55,996 nt of DNA from Roseovarius aestuarii (GTDB lineage: Bacteria; Pseudomonadota; Alphaproteobacteria; Rhodobacterales; Rhodobacteraceae), in assembly GCA_027214255.1 (NCBI GenBank), contig JAPWHL010000025.1:1-55996 (forward strand). Reading direction: 5' to 3'. The position numbers were made by a program, and so were the translations under genes. The notes under the pieces are model-generated. The model was given only the letters and a program-made list of their open reading frames with translations, was not told the origin of the DNA and made no database searches. Below are positions 9,630-17,527 of this stretch, piece after piece; positions within the stretch are counted from its first letter, which is position 1, and every line of letters begins with the position of its first letter.

Positions 9630-10599
9630 GTGCAATCGCCCCCCAAAACCCAACCGTCGACCAAAAATTGTGCCGGTAGGGGCCCAATGCCGCCATCGCA
9701 CACAGCCGCCCCGGCGCGGTGCGGTCGCGGGCGGACAGAAAGCCATCCAATTCTGCCCGGGCAGATGGGCACAAAAACTCACGACAGCGGTGCAGTCCAG
9801 ATGTTTGGGCTGTAATCCGCGCCTGATACGTTCCACCCAGAACCGCCCGCTTGCGCGTGATCATGGCGAATGCGCCCCGCCGTCCGCCAATCACGTTTCG
9901 ATCATGTTGGCGATACAACACCACATAGGCCGGATCGCAGATCACACGACCGCCGGCACCTGTGATTAACTGGTACAGCCACCAATCATGCGCAAAAACA
10001 CCCTCTGCCAGAGGCGCCGCCTGTCGGGCCAGTACGGCGGCGGCAGTGTTTAAAACTATCGTGTTTCCAGGCGCAATATTTTCGACCAGTGCATTGCGAA
10101 AGGCAGGAATGCCGCGACGCTGCTCAGCATACGTTCGGTCCTTCTCCGGGGTCCAAATCCAACGCCGCGCTGTGTATAAGGCCGGAACATCCGGCGGCAC
10201 ACGATCCAACGCCCGGCTGGCGCGGGATAGTTTCCCAGCAAGCCAGACATCATCCTGATCGGCCAGTGCCACATAATGACCGTCATCAATTGAAAGCCCC
10301 GCCAGCAACATTAGATAATTCGCAACAAAACCCCGGCCCGGACCCGAATGCACCCGCACCCGGCCGGGATGACGGCGCGCGAAAGACCGCAAAATTTCGG
10401 CGCTATGATCTGTACTGTGATCATCTGCACAGATCAGACGCCAGTGCGCATCGCGCTGCGTGGCCAAAGAGTATAGCTGCGCGGGTAAAAACGAAGCGCC
10501 GTTAAACACGCCCATCAGTACCTGTACCATTGGCCCACGGCCCTGATCGATCCAATCGCCCATCCTGCGCCAACCCTGCCTTTCAATCGGCTTGCTCAC
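9616..10599 (-). CDS. Glycosyltransferase family 2 (rhamnosyltransferase-like)
   Basis: The 327-residue GT-A enzyme has the family 2 start VQVLMGVFNGASFLPAQLYSL, the nucleotide-binding DDHSTDHSAEI segment and the metal-binding ALADQDDVW (DxD-like) region near residue 115. The C-terminal half has the pattern seen in rhamnosyl- and galactofuranosyl-transferase relatives (APGNTIVLN, FAHDWWLYQLITG, YRQHDRNVIGG). It lies head-to-tail with the family 4 enzyme at 8469 and overlaps it by about 14 bases. Translation may begin at an internal ATG (residue 13 or 24) rather than the first. It is divergent from the glycosyltransferase at 10685. Confidence 0.87.
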   Translation of the reverse strand: MSKPIERQGWRRMGDWIDQGRGPMVQVLMGVFNGASFLPAQLYSLATQRDAHWRLICADDHSTDHSAEILRSFARRHPGRVRVHSGPGRGFVANYLMLLAGLSIDDGHYVALADQDDVWLAGKLSRASRALDRVPPDVPALYTARRWIWTPEKDRTYAEQRRGIPAFRNALVENIAPGNTIVLNTAAAVLARQAAPLAEGVFAHDWWLYQLITGAGGRVICDPAYVVLYRQHDRNVIGGRRGAFAMITRKRAVLGGTYQARITAQTSGLHRCREFLCPSARAELDGFLSARDRTAPGRLCAMAALGPYRHNFWSTVGFWGAIALGKV

Positions 10600-10684
10600 C
10601 GCATCAGGAGTAAAGCGAATCTGTAAACCTGCGCTTAATTTTCTTGGTTAATAAACACATCAATCGCCGACCGGAGGGAACGCC

Positions 10685-11992
10685 TTGATCAACAGACTGC
10701 GCATGCCGCTGTTCACCCGCTTTGTACATATGGCCCGTAAAGAAGGCATGCGTGCGGCATTGCGACGGGCGCGTGACTACATGCTGCGCCGCCTGACACG
10801 ACGCGCCCCGGGCACGTTGTCACCCGGCGCATCGAACTCCGGTCAGGGCCACTATCTAAGTGGCGCTTGGCAGATGTTGGCACAAGCAGATGCCTTTCAT
10901 GTCACTACCGCCCCTGCAACGCTGCAAAAACAGCGCAAAATCGCATTGATTGGCGATCTGAACCTGCCGCAATGCCGGAAATACCGGGTCGAACAACTAG
11001 CGGAACTATGGGGCGCGCATGATGTTGAATTGGCGTTCGCACACTATCAGGACGTGCCGCGTTGTATCGCGATACTACAGGATGCAACGCATTTGATCTG
11101 TTATCGTCTGCCCGCTTGCCGCGATGTTTCTGTCTATCTGTACGAGGCACGTCGGCTGCGCCTTTCAGTGCTGTATGATATCGACGATCCGCTGTTTTCC
11201 GTATCCGCTTATGAAACCTACGGGAACATGGCAGCGTTGCCACCAGCGACGCGCGCGCATTTTGTGGCCGAGGCACCGCGTTATCTGGATCTTATGAACA
11301 CGGCGGATGCCGTTTCCGTTTCAACCCCTGGTTTGGCGGCGCATGCCCGCCAGTTGACCCAAAGGCCCGTCTATTTACGTCGCAATTTTGCCGACCGCGC
11401 CATGTTAGAAACCGGGGCACAGGCGATGCGTGTTGCGCCGTGTAACGGTGACATGTTTCGCGTCGCTTTCGCCAGTGGCTCGCAGGGGCATGAGGCGGAT
11501 TTCACCGGCATCGCGGATCAAGTCTTGGCCTTTTTACAAGGCGATCCGCGGCGCCGGCTGATGATATTGGGGCATTTCAACAAGGCACACCTAGCCCCTG
11601 ACATCGCCAAACAGACCGAGTTTGCACCGTTCACGGGATATGACGGTTACTTAAAGGCGCTGGCGCTAGCGGATTGTGCCATCATGCCGTTGGGCGATGA
11701 CCTGTTCAATCGCTGTAAAAGCGCGGTGCGCGCGCTGGATGCCGCAGCGGTCGGCGTGCCGGTGATTGCCCCTGTTGTCGGGGATTTCCCTCATGTCGTC
11801 CGTGACGGCCAAACGGGTCTGTTGGCAGACGGTCCGACGGGATGGTCCACCGCCTTGTCCGAACTATCGCAAGGTCAAGGCACCGCGCATGCCATGGGCC
11901 AACGCGCCCGACATGATCTGGAGCGGCGCTGGAGTGCGCAACTGGCCCCCCATTTAATCGACCCAGAGCTGGTTGAATGGGTGACAGCATGA
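10685..11992 (+). CDS. Glycosyltransferase (GT-B fold, group 1-like)
   Basis: About 435 residues with a TTG start at 10685, supported by a GGAGGG site at 10672-10677. An ATG at 10703 is an alternative. The N-terminal 60 residues are basic and may contact the membrane. The C-terminal half is a GT-B nucleotide-sugar domain: FRVAFASGSQGHEADF, a middle ADCAIMPLGDD segment and AVGVPVIAPVVGDFPHVVRDGQTGLL, which is the usual donor-site loop. The neighbour at 11989 overlaps it through an ATGA junction, so the two are translated together. The product is presumably part of the capsule assembly line. Confidence 0.8.
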   Translation: MINRLRMPLFTRFVHMARKEGMRAALRRARDYMLRRLTRRAPGTLSPGASNSGQGHYLSGAWQMLAQADAFHVTTAPATLQKQRKIALIGDLNLPQCRKYRVEQLAELWGAHDVELAFAHYQDVPRCIAILQDATHLICYRLPACRDVSVYLYEARRLRLSVLYDIDDPLFSVSAYETYGNMAALPPATRAHFVAEAPRYLDLMNTADAVSVSTPGLAAHARQLTQRPVYLRRNFADRAMLETGAQAMRVAPCNGDMFRVAFASGSQGHEADFTGIADQVLAFLQGDPRRRLMILGHFNKAHLAPDIAKQTEFAPFTGYDGYLKALALADCAIMPLGDDLFNRCKSAVRALDAAAVGVPVIAPVVGDFPHVVRDGQTGLLADGPTGWSTALSELSQGQGTAHAMGQRARHDLERRWSAQLAPHLIDPELVEWVTA

Positions 11993-13254
11993 GCGGCCCG
12001 CATATCTTGATCGTCAATGTGCTCTACGCCCCCAACACCTATGGCGGCGCGACAGTAGTCGCCGAACAAGTGAGCCACGCCTTGATGCGCAACCACAATT
12101 GCCGGATCAGCGCGGTTTCCCTGATCAGCCGCGACGATCTGTTGCCCTATACAGTCATAAAATCCGAAGTGCGCGGACAGGCTTCGTATCTGATCAATGT
12201 GCCGCTAAATCGCCCCTATGCCCAGCGCCACAGCAACCCGCATATCGCCCAGACCGTCGGGCAATTGATTGATGCGATTTCACCCAATTTGGTCCATGTG
12301 CATTGCGTGCAGGACGTAGGTGCCGGGGTGATCGAGGCCACGAAGGCACGTGACCTGCCCGTCGTTCTTAGCGTGCATGACTTTTGGTGGATTTGCGAAC
12401 GTCAGTTTATGATCGGGGTAGACGGGCGCTATTGCGGCCAATCCCCTGTCACTTTGCAACGCTGTCGCGGATGCGTCGAAAACCTGAGTGCGGCACGCAC
12501 GCGTCAGGCCGCGCTTATGCGGCAGGCTAGTCTGGCGGATGTTATCACCTATCCCAGCCAGTTTGCCCGCGTTTTGTGCGAGGAGTCAGGCATGCCAAAG
12601 GATCGCGGCATTGTTTGGCGCAATGGCGTGCAAATGCCCGGTTTCAAATTTAAGCAAGAACAAGAGGCCCGGCGCGCGCAGGACGGACGACTGGCCTTTG
12701 GCTATCTGGGGGGGCCAGCGCATATCAAGGGCTGGCCTGACATTCGCGCGGCCTTTACCGCGCAGAAGCAATCAGATTTCACCGTTCATCTGGTCGATGG
12801 TAGCCGGGACGGCAGTTGGTGGAGGGATCACAATTTTGCCGACTTGCCGGGAACGTGGCAGATCCATGGTCGGTTTGATCAGGATCAGATGGATACCTTT
12901 TACGCCCGAATTGACGTTTTACTGTTTATCTCCCAATGGAAAGAAACCTTTGGCCTTGCCATTCGCGAAGCGCTGGCGCGGGGTATTCGTGTTATTCAAA
13001 CCGACAGCGGCGGAACCACAGAACATGGGGCACTTGACCCGTCTTGCCTGATCCCCATCGGCGCGGGGCCTCTGCCGCTGGCGCAGCGCATCACGGATGA
13101 GTTGAGCCGTACCACACGCGGGCAACCCACGGTACTGGTCGACAGTTTCGATGACCAGGCTCAGGCCTTGATGAAAATGGTGCACCCCTTGCTTAGTCGC
13201 CTTCCTTCAACATCGCGCTCAACCCAGCACGGTACGTGGGGTAGCGTAGCGTAA
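11989..13254 (+). CDS. Glycosyltransferase family 4
   Basis: About 421 residues. The ATG at 11989 overlaps the previous stop (ATGA) and is preferred to the in-frame ATG at 11977. HILIVNVLYAPNTYGGATVVAEQ is the GT4 N-terminal strand and loop, LVHVHCVQDVGAG and VVLSVHDFWWICERQ are typical acceptor-domain strands, and QWKETFGLAIREALARGI has the E-x7-E motif. A short cysteine cluster (CGQSPVTLQRCRGC) is seen in some GT4 relatives. The last about 20 codons overlap the end of the opposite-strand SDR gene (13193-13254), so the C-terminal tail is probably unconserved. Confidence 0.87.
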   Translation: MSGPHILIVNVLYAPNTYGGATVVAEQVSHALMRNHNCRISAVSLISRDDLLPYTVIKSEVRGQASYLINVPLNRPYAQRHSNPHIAQTVGQLIDAISPNLVHVHCVQDVGAGVIEATKARDLPVVLSVHDFWWICERQFMIGVDGRYCGQSPVTLQRCRGCVENLSAARTRQAALMRQASLADVITYPSQFARVLCEESGMPKDRGIVWRNGVQMPGFKFKQEQEARRAQDGRLAFGYLGGPAHIKGWPDIRAAFTAQKQSDFTVHLVDGSRDGSWWRDHNFADLPGTWQIHGRFDQDQMDTFYARIDVLLFISQWKETFGLAIREALARGIRVIQTDSGGTTEHGALDPSCLIPIGAGPLPLAQRITDELSRTTRGQPTVLVDSFDDQAQALMKMVHPLLSRLPSTSRSTQHGTWGSVA

Positions 13255-14044
13255 CGCCCAGCTCATCCTTTATACGATCATTTCGGACACGTTTGGATTC
13301 AGCATAAAAGCTGCGTGCCATCGGAGTCATGTCGGCCTCGTCATACGTAACGGCAGGCGGCAAGGGCACTCCGAGTAGATCAGCGGCAAAGGCGATCACG
13401 TCTTGAGGGGGCGCTGGGTCATCATCGCACAGGTTGTAAACGGCACCCGGATTGGGCCGCTCAATCGAGGCGGCAAGCACTTGGGCGATATCCTCTACAT
13501 GAATCCGGCTGAAAACCTGCCCGTCCTTTATAATACGGCGCGCAGTGCCCGCTCGCACCTTGGCAAAAGGGCCCCGCCCCGGCCCATAGATGCCGGCCAG
13601 TCGAAAAATATGCAGCGGCAGGCCTGTGATCGACTGCCACGCCGTCTCGGCTTCTACCCGCAACTGACCGCGTTTGGTCGTCGGAGTTAGCGCCGTGGTC
13701 TCAGCCACCCAACCGCCCTGATGATCCCCGTAAACGCCCGTCGTAGACAAATACCCGACCCACTCCAACCGTGGAGCAATGTCGGTGATCTGATCGCGCA
13801 ACGAGGCCAGCACCGGGTCACCGCCTGAGTCAGGTCCGGCAGAAATCAAAAGATGCGTGGCAGTCTGAAGTGCAGCCGTCGGATCGTCATCCGGCCAGAT
13901 CAACGGCGTGACCCCTGTAGCGGTCAGCGCCGCGGCCTTGTCCGCAGAACGGGTGGTACCGATGATCCGCCATCCGTCCGGCAAAAGACGGCTGGACAAT
14001 GCGCGGGCCGAGTATCCATGGCCAAAAGAAAGAAGTGTTTTCAT
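13193..14044 (-). CDS. NAD(P)-binding SDR / epimerase-like protein
   Basis: About 283 residues starting at the ATG at 14044 (a second ATG lies one codon earlier). LLSFGHGYSARALSSRL is the first strand and glycine loop of the Rossmann fold, VGYLSTTGVYGDHQGGWVAE carries the serine/threonine and tyrosine region of extended SDRs, and IFRLAGIYGPGRGPF and FSRIHVEDIAQVL are family landmarks. This resembles the YeeZ-type group of SDRs of unknown substrate. The C-terminal RYPTYRAGL motif is conserved in that group, which argues that this gene is real where it overlaps the glycosyltransferase tail. Confidence 0.85.
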   Translation of the reverse strand: MKTLLSFGHGYSARALSSRLLPDGWRIIGTTRSADKAAALTATGVTPLIWPDDDPTAALQTATHLLISAGPDSGGDPVLASLRDQITDIAPRLEWVGYLSTTGVYGDHQGGWVAETTALTPTTKRGQLRVEAETAWQSITGLPLHIFRLAGIYGPGRGPFAKVRAGTARRIIKDGQVFSRIHVEDIAQVLAASIERPNPGAVYNLCDDDPAPPQDVIAFAADLLGVPLPPAVTYDEADMTPMARSFYAESKRVRNDRIKDELGVTLRYPTYRAGLSAMLKEGD

Positions 14045-14089
14045 CATATCTTCGATATGCGCAGCATTGCCGTCAAAGACAAGCACTCC

Positions 14090-14509
14090 CTAAAGCGGGC
14101 GAGATGCCACCCAAGCATACCCGTTTTCACACAGAACATAGCATTCCCGCAGGCCATGGGGCTTGTCCGTCGCCGGATGCAGAACATAACCACCCAAAGA
14201 TTCGGCCTTTGCCTCCACGACATCTGGATCAGTTTCATACAACCTGATTTCGGCACCAGCACCCCGCGCGCCTGACTCGGGCAATAGACCCAGCAACGGA
14301 TTTGAATGATAAGTGCCGTCGCTGTGCACCTGTATGACCTGACGATGATACATCAAGATTGCAAAGTCGGCGGTGACCTGATGCGCAATCATATCAAACA
14401 ACCCGGTCAGAAACGCCACCTGCCGAGGCACATCGCGCACCAGAATATTCAGCCCAATTCCCCTTAGAGACGCCCCAAACTCCGCCGCACCAACTGTATC
14501 ATAGTCCAT
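14090..14509 (-). CDS. VOC-superfamily (glyoxalase/bleomycin-resistance fold) protein
   Basis: About 139 residues. The ATG at 14509 has an AGGAG site a few bases upstream and is preferred to a start at 14602, which would run into the divergent gene. The pattern LGLNILVRDVPRQVAFLTGLFDM followed by FAILMYHRQVIQVHSD and GAGAEIRLYETDPDVVEAKAE fits the paired beta-alpha-beta-beta-beta modules of VOC proteins. The substrate is unknown. It is divergent from the AMP nucleosidase gene, with 82 bases between starts. Confidence 0.75.
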   Translation of the reverse strand: MDYDTVGAAEFGASLRGIGLNILVRDVPRQVAFLTGLFDMIAHQVTADFAILMYHRQVIQVHSDGTYHSNPLLGLLPESGARGAGAEIRLYETDPDVVEAKAESLGGYVLHPATDKPHGLRECYVLCENGYAWVASRPL

Positions 14510-14591
14510 GGCCGTGCTCCTGATGTTCGCGTCAGCTTGATCCCCGCCCGTGCCCATGTCAACGTGCGCAAAACAAGCCGAGGGACAGGAC

Positions 14592-16070
14592 ATGCACAGC
14601 ACCGAAGAGACGATCCTGACACCAAAGGCCCGGCCAGTAACCGAGTTTACCGATCCGACGGCAGCGGTGGATCACCTGTGCGACCTGTATCAAACAGCTG
14701 TAGATTTCTTATGCGATCAGTTCCAGCAGGCACTGACCGGCCCGCCGCCCACACATCGCATCCGGGCTTTCTATCCCGAGATACGTGTGACCACCTCAAG
14801 TTTTGCCAAGATCGACAGCCGCCTGTCCTATGGGCATGTCTCGGAGCCGGGGTCGCACGCGACCACGGTGACCAGACCCGATTTGTTTCGACACTATCTG
14901 ACGCAGCAAATCAGACTGTTGATGGAAAATCACGATGTCCCGGTCTGCATCGCCACCTCTGACACGCCGATGCCAGTACATTTTGCCATCGCCCAACAGT
15001 CCGGCATAACCGTGCCGCACGAGGGCGCGGTCGGGTTCACCCTGCGTGATGTGTTTGACGTGCCAAATCTGTCCACCACCAATGACGATATCGTCAACGG
15101 CACGCACAGCCCGTCCCCGGACGGTACTGCACCGCTGGCGCTGTTTACCGCACAACGTGTTGACTATTCACTGGCAAGGTTGTCCCACTACACCGCCACC
15201 GCCCCAGAGCATTTCCAGAACCACGTGTTGTTCACCAACTACCAGTTCTACGTGTCCGAGTTTGAGGCCTATGGCCGTCAAATGCTGGACGATCCCGAAA
15301 GCGGCTACACCAGCTTTGTAAGCACCCATAACGTCGAAATCACATCCGGCGATGCCCCATTGCAGGTTCCGTTAAGCCTGCCCCAGATGCCAGCCTATCA
15401 TCTGAAGCGTCCGGATGGATCGGGGATCACATTGGTCAATATCGGTGTCGGTCCATCGAACGCCAAGACAGCGACAGATCATATCGCAGTCTTGCGTCCG
15501 CATGCGTGGATCATGGTCGGTCATTGCGCCGGTTTGCGGAACTCCCAAAGCTTGGGTGATTTCGTTTTGGCCCATGCCTATCTGCGCGAAGACAGCGTTC
15601 TGGACGCAGATTTACCAACATGGGTTCCGGTGCCGGCATTGGCCGAAATCCAGATCGCGCTGGAACAGGCCGTCGCCGCAGAAACCCAGCTGTCAGGGTA
15701 TGATTTGAAACGCGTGATGCGTACAGGAACAGTGGCCAGCCTGCACAATCGAAATTGGGAATTACGCGACCAATCTGGCCCGGTACAACGCCTGTCGCAA
15801 TCCCGCGCAATCGCGTTGGACATGGAAAGCGCGACAATCGCAGCCAATGGTTTTCGGTTCCGTGTGCCCTATGGAACCCTGCTTTGTGTGTCTGACAAAC
15901 CACTTCACGGTGAGCTGAAACTACCTGGAATGGCTTCGGACTTCTACAATACGCAAGTGGCGCGGCATTTACGCGTAGGAATTCGAGCGATGGAGACTTT
16001 GGCAAAAATGCCGCTAGAACGTATACATAGCCGCAAACTTCGCTCATTTGAGGAGACTGCGTTCCTCTAA
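14592..16070 (+). CDS. amn: AMP nucleosidase
   Basis: The 492-residue enzyme hydrolyses AMP to adenine and ribose 5-phosphate, adjusting adenylate pools in the cytoplasm. The length matches E. coli Amn. The N-terminal domain (residues 1 to about 170) is the regulatory part of the family. The C-terminal part is the nucleoside phosphorylase-like catalytic domain, with the glycine-rich GTVASLHNRNWEL region, and with DMESATIAANGFRFRVPYGTLLCVSDKP containing the ribose-binding MES motif. Start at 14592 follows a GAGGGACAGG site. An upstream in-frame ATG at 14550 is less likely. Confidence 0.93.
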   Translation: MHSTEETILTPKARPVTEFTDPTAAVDHLCDLYQTAVDFLCDQFQQALTGPPPTHRIRAFYPEIRVTTSSFAKIDSRLSYGHVSEPGSHATTVTRPDLFRHYLTQQIRLLMENHDVPVCIATSDTPMPVHFAIAQQSGITVPHEGAVGFTLRDVFDVPNLSTTNDDIVNGTHSPSPDGTAPLALFTAQRVDYSLARLSHYTATAPEHFQNHVLFTNYQFYVSEFEAYGRQMLDDPESGYTSFVSTHNVEITSGDAPLQVPLSLPQMPAYHLKRPDGSGITLVNIGVGPSNAKTATDHIAVLRPHAWIMVGHCAGLRNSQSLGDFVLAHAYLREDSVLDADLPTWVPVPALAEIQIALEQAVAAETQLSGYDLKRVMRTGTVASLHNRNWELRDQSGPVQRLSQSRAIALDMESATIAANGFRFRVPYGTLLCVSDKPLHGELKLPGMASDFYNTQVARHLRVGIRAMETLAKMPLERIHSRKLRSFEETAFL

Positions 16071-16201
16071 CCAAGCGAAATGCGGCCCAAATCCAAGTTA
16101 TTTGCCTTGCAACTTGCCACTATTCGTTGTGTTACCCTACGAGATAGCGTTAAAACATTGGCGTGAGGCCCAACAGACGGGCAGTTTAAGGAGACCATAA
16201 A

Positions 16202-16489
16202 ATGGCAAAACCGATGACCAAGACCCAGCTTGTGGCCGCCCTGGCCGAAGAGATGGACAGCGACAAGAAATCAGCCAACACTGCGCTGGATGCGATCATC
16301 GCGGTGATCACCCGCGAAGTCTCTGGCGGTGGCGCTGTGACTCTGCCGGGTGTCGGCAAAATCTATTGCCGCGAGCGCCCCGAGCGCATGGTCCGCAATC
16401 CCGCAACGGGCGAGCAGATCAAGAAAGAAGCCGACAAGGTCGTCAAGATGACAATTGCCAAAGCGCTGAAAGACAGCGTTAACGGTTGA
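16202..16489 (+). CDS. HU-family DNA-binding protein
   Basis: The 95-residue protein is a nucleoid-associated histone-like protein. MTKTQLVAALAEEM at the N-terminus, a GGGAVTLPGVGKIYCRERPER central strand region and the RNPATGEQI arm (intercalating proline of the HU/IHF family) are all present. It bends and compacts DNA as a dimer. It is a single-gene unit: 131 bases of upstream leader with an AAGGAG site at 16188-16194 and a strong intrinsic terminator at 16515-16544. The exact paralogue (HupB or another alphaproteobacterial HU) cannot be decided. Confidence 0.93.
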   Translation: MAKPMTKTQLVAALAEEMDSDKKSANTALDAIIAVITREVSGGGAVTLPGVGKIYCRERPERMVRNPATGEQIKKEADKVVKMTIAKALKDSVNG

Positions 16490-16514
16490 TCTTGCATCTA
16501 AAGCGAGTTTCGGA

Positions 16515-16544
16515 AAGGGTCGCCCCATCGGGCGGCCCTTTTCA
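16515..16544 (+). terminator. Rho-independent terminator of the HU gene
   Basis: A ten-base-pair GC-rich stem (left arm 16516-16525, right arm 16530-16539, one G-T pair) with a CATC loop is followed by TTTT. It lies 26 bases after the HU stop and just before the DMT permease gene. Confidence 0.88.
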
Positions 16545-16568
16545 TTTGGCCAAACCCAAGGGGCAAAA

Positions 16569-17459
16569 ATGGATTTTCGAAGTATCCTGCTGGGTCTGGC
16601 CTTTGTGACCATGTGGTCCAGTGCCTATACGTCCTCGCGTATCATTGTTCTTGCTGCACCACCGGTTAGTGCGCTGGTGCTTCGTTTCCTCATTTCGGGG
16701 CTTCTTGGTGTTTTGATCGCGCGGATGCTGGGCCAAACATGGCGACTGACGCCTGCTCAATGGCGGGCGACGATCATTTTTGGCGTGTCGCAGAATGCCC
16801 TGTATCTTGGCCTCTATTTTGTGGCCATGCAAACAATCGAGGCGTCCTTGGCCGCGCTCATCGCGTCATCCATGCCACTTATTGTGGCGCTCGCCGGATG
16901 GATCGTGTTTCGTGATCGATTGTCCAAACTGGCCACGGCAGGACTGATCGCAGGGTTTGTAGGAGTCGTTATCATCATGGCCACACGGCTGTCTGGCGGG
17001 GTGGATATGTACGGCCTGACGTTGTGCATCATCGGCGTTGTTGCATTGGCGGTGGCCACACTGGCCGTGCGCGGGGCCTCATCGGGGGGCAACTTCATGA
17101 TGGTCGTCGGGCTTCAAATGCTGATCGGCGCAGCCGTGCTAAGCGTCGTAGCCGTCGCAACCGAGGACATCGTCATAGATTGGAGTTGGCAGTTGGTCGC
17201 GGCCTTTGTCTATACCCTATTGGTACCCGGATTACTGGCGACTCTGGTGTGGTTCATGCTGGTCGAGCGGATCGGGGCAACACAGGCTGCCACGTTCCAT
17301 TTTCTCAACCCATTTCTGGGAGTTGCTTTTGCCGCAGTCATTCTTGGCGAACCCGTCCAGTATTACGACGTGATCGGGGTTATCATAATCATGGCGGGCA
17401 TTCTGGCAGTCCAAATATCACGACGCCCGGCCAGTGGCTCTCCCCGCCCACGGCCCTAA
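16569..17459 (+). CDS. EamA/DMT-family inner-membrane transporter
   Basis: The 296-residue protein has about ten hydrophobic helices and the two EamA repeats of the drug/metabolite transporter superfamily: LLGLAFVTMWSSAYTSSRII at the start, LAALIASSMPLIVALAGWIVF closing the first repeat and ATFHFLNPFLGVAFAAVILGEPV in the second. Members export amino acids or metabolites. The substrate here is unknown. It starts only 25 bases after the HU terminator, so it probably has its own promoter inside or just before that hairpin, or depends on read-through. Confidence 0.88.
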   Translation: MDFRSILLGLAFVTMWSSAYTSSRIIVLAAPPVSALVLRFLISGLLGVLIARMLGQTWRLTPAQWRATIIFGVSQNALYLGLYFVAMQTIEASLAALIASSMPLIVALAGWIVFRDRLSKLATAGLIAGFVGVVIIMATRLSGGVDMYGLTLCIIGVVALAVATLAVRGASSGGNFMMVVGLQMLIGAAVLSVVAVATEDIVIDWSWQLVAAFVYTLLVPGLLATLVWFMLVERIGATQAATFHFLNPFLGVAFAAVILGEPVQYYDVIGVIIIMAGILAVQISRRPASGSPRPRP

Positions 17460-17479
17460 GCCCGCAAACATTCCGCTCC

Positions 17480-17511
17480 GTTCTAGCGCCTTGTTGACAA
17501 GGCTCTAGAAC
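17480..17511. terminator. Bidirectional hairpin between convergent genes
   Basis: A near-perfect inverted repeat (GTTCTAG-C-GCCTTGT, two-base loop, ACAAGGC-T-CTAGAAC) sits between the DMT permease stop (17459) and the maeB stop (17528). There is no T run on either side, so it may stop or protect both transcripts rather than act as a classic intrinsic terminator. Confidence 0.6.
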
Positions 17512-17527
17512 AAGGGCGGTATCGGCC

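Noticed and set aside
9630..9836. Upstream extension of the glycosyltransferase family 4 gene to 9836
   Set aside because: The stretch lies inside the family 2 glycosyltransferase gene in another frame and is rich in Arg, Trp and Cys. The GT-B first strand begins after the TTG at 9629.
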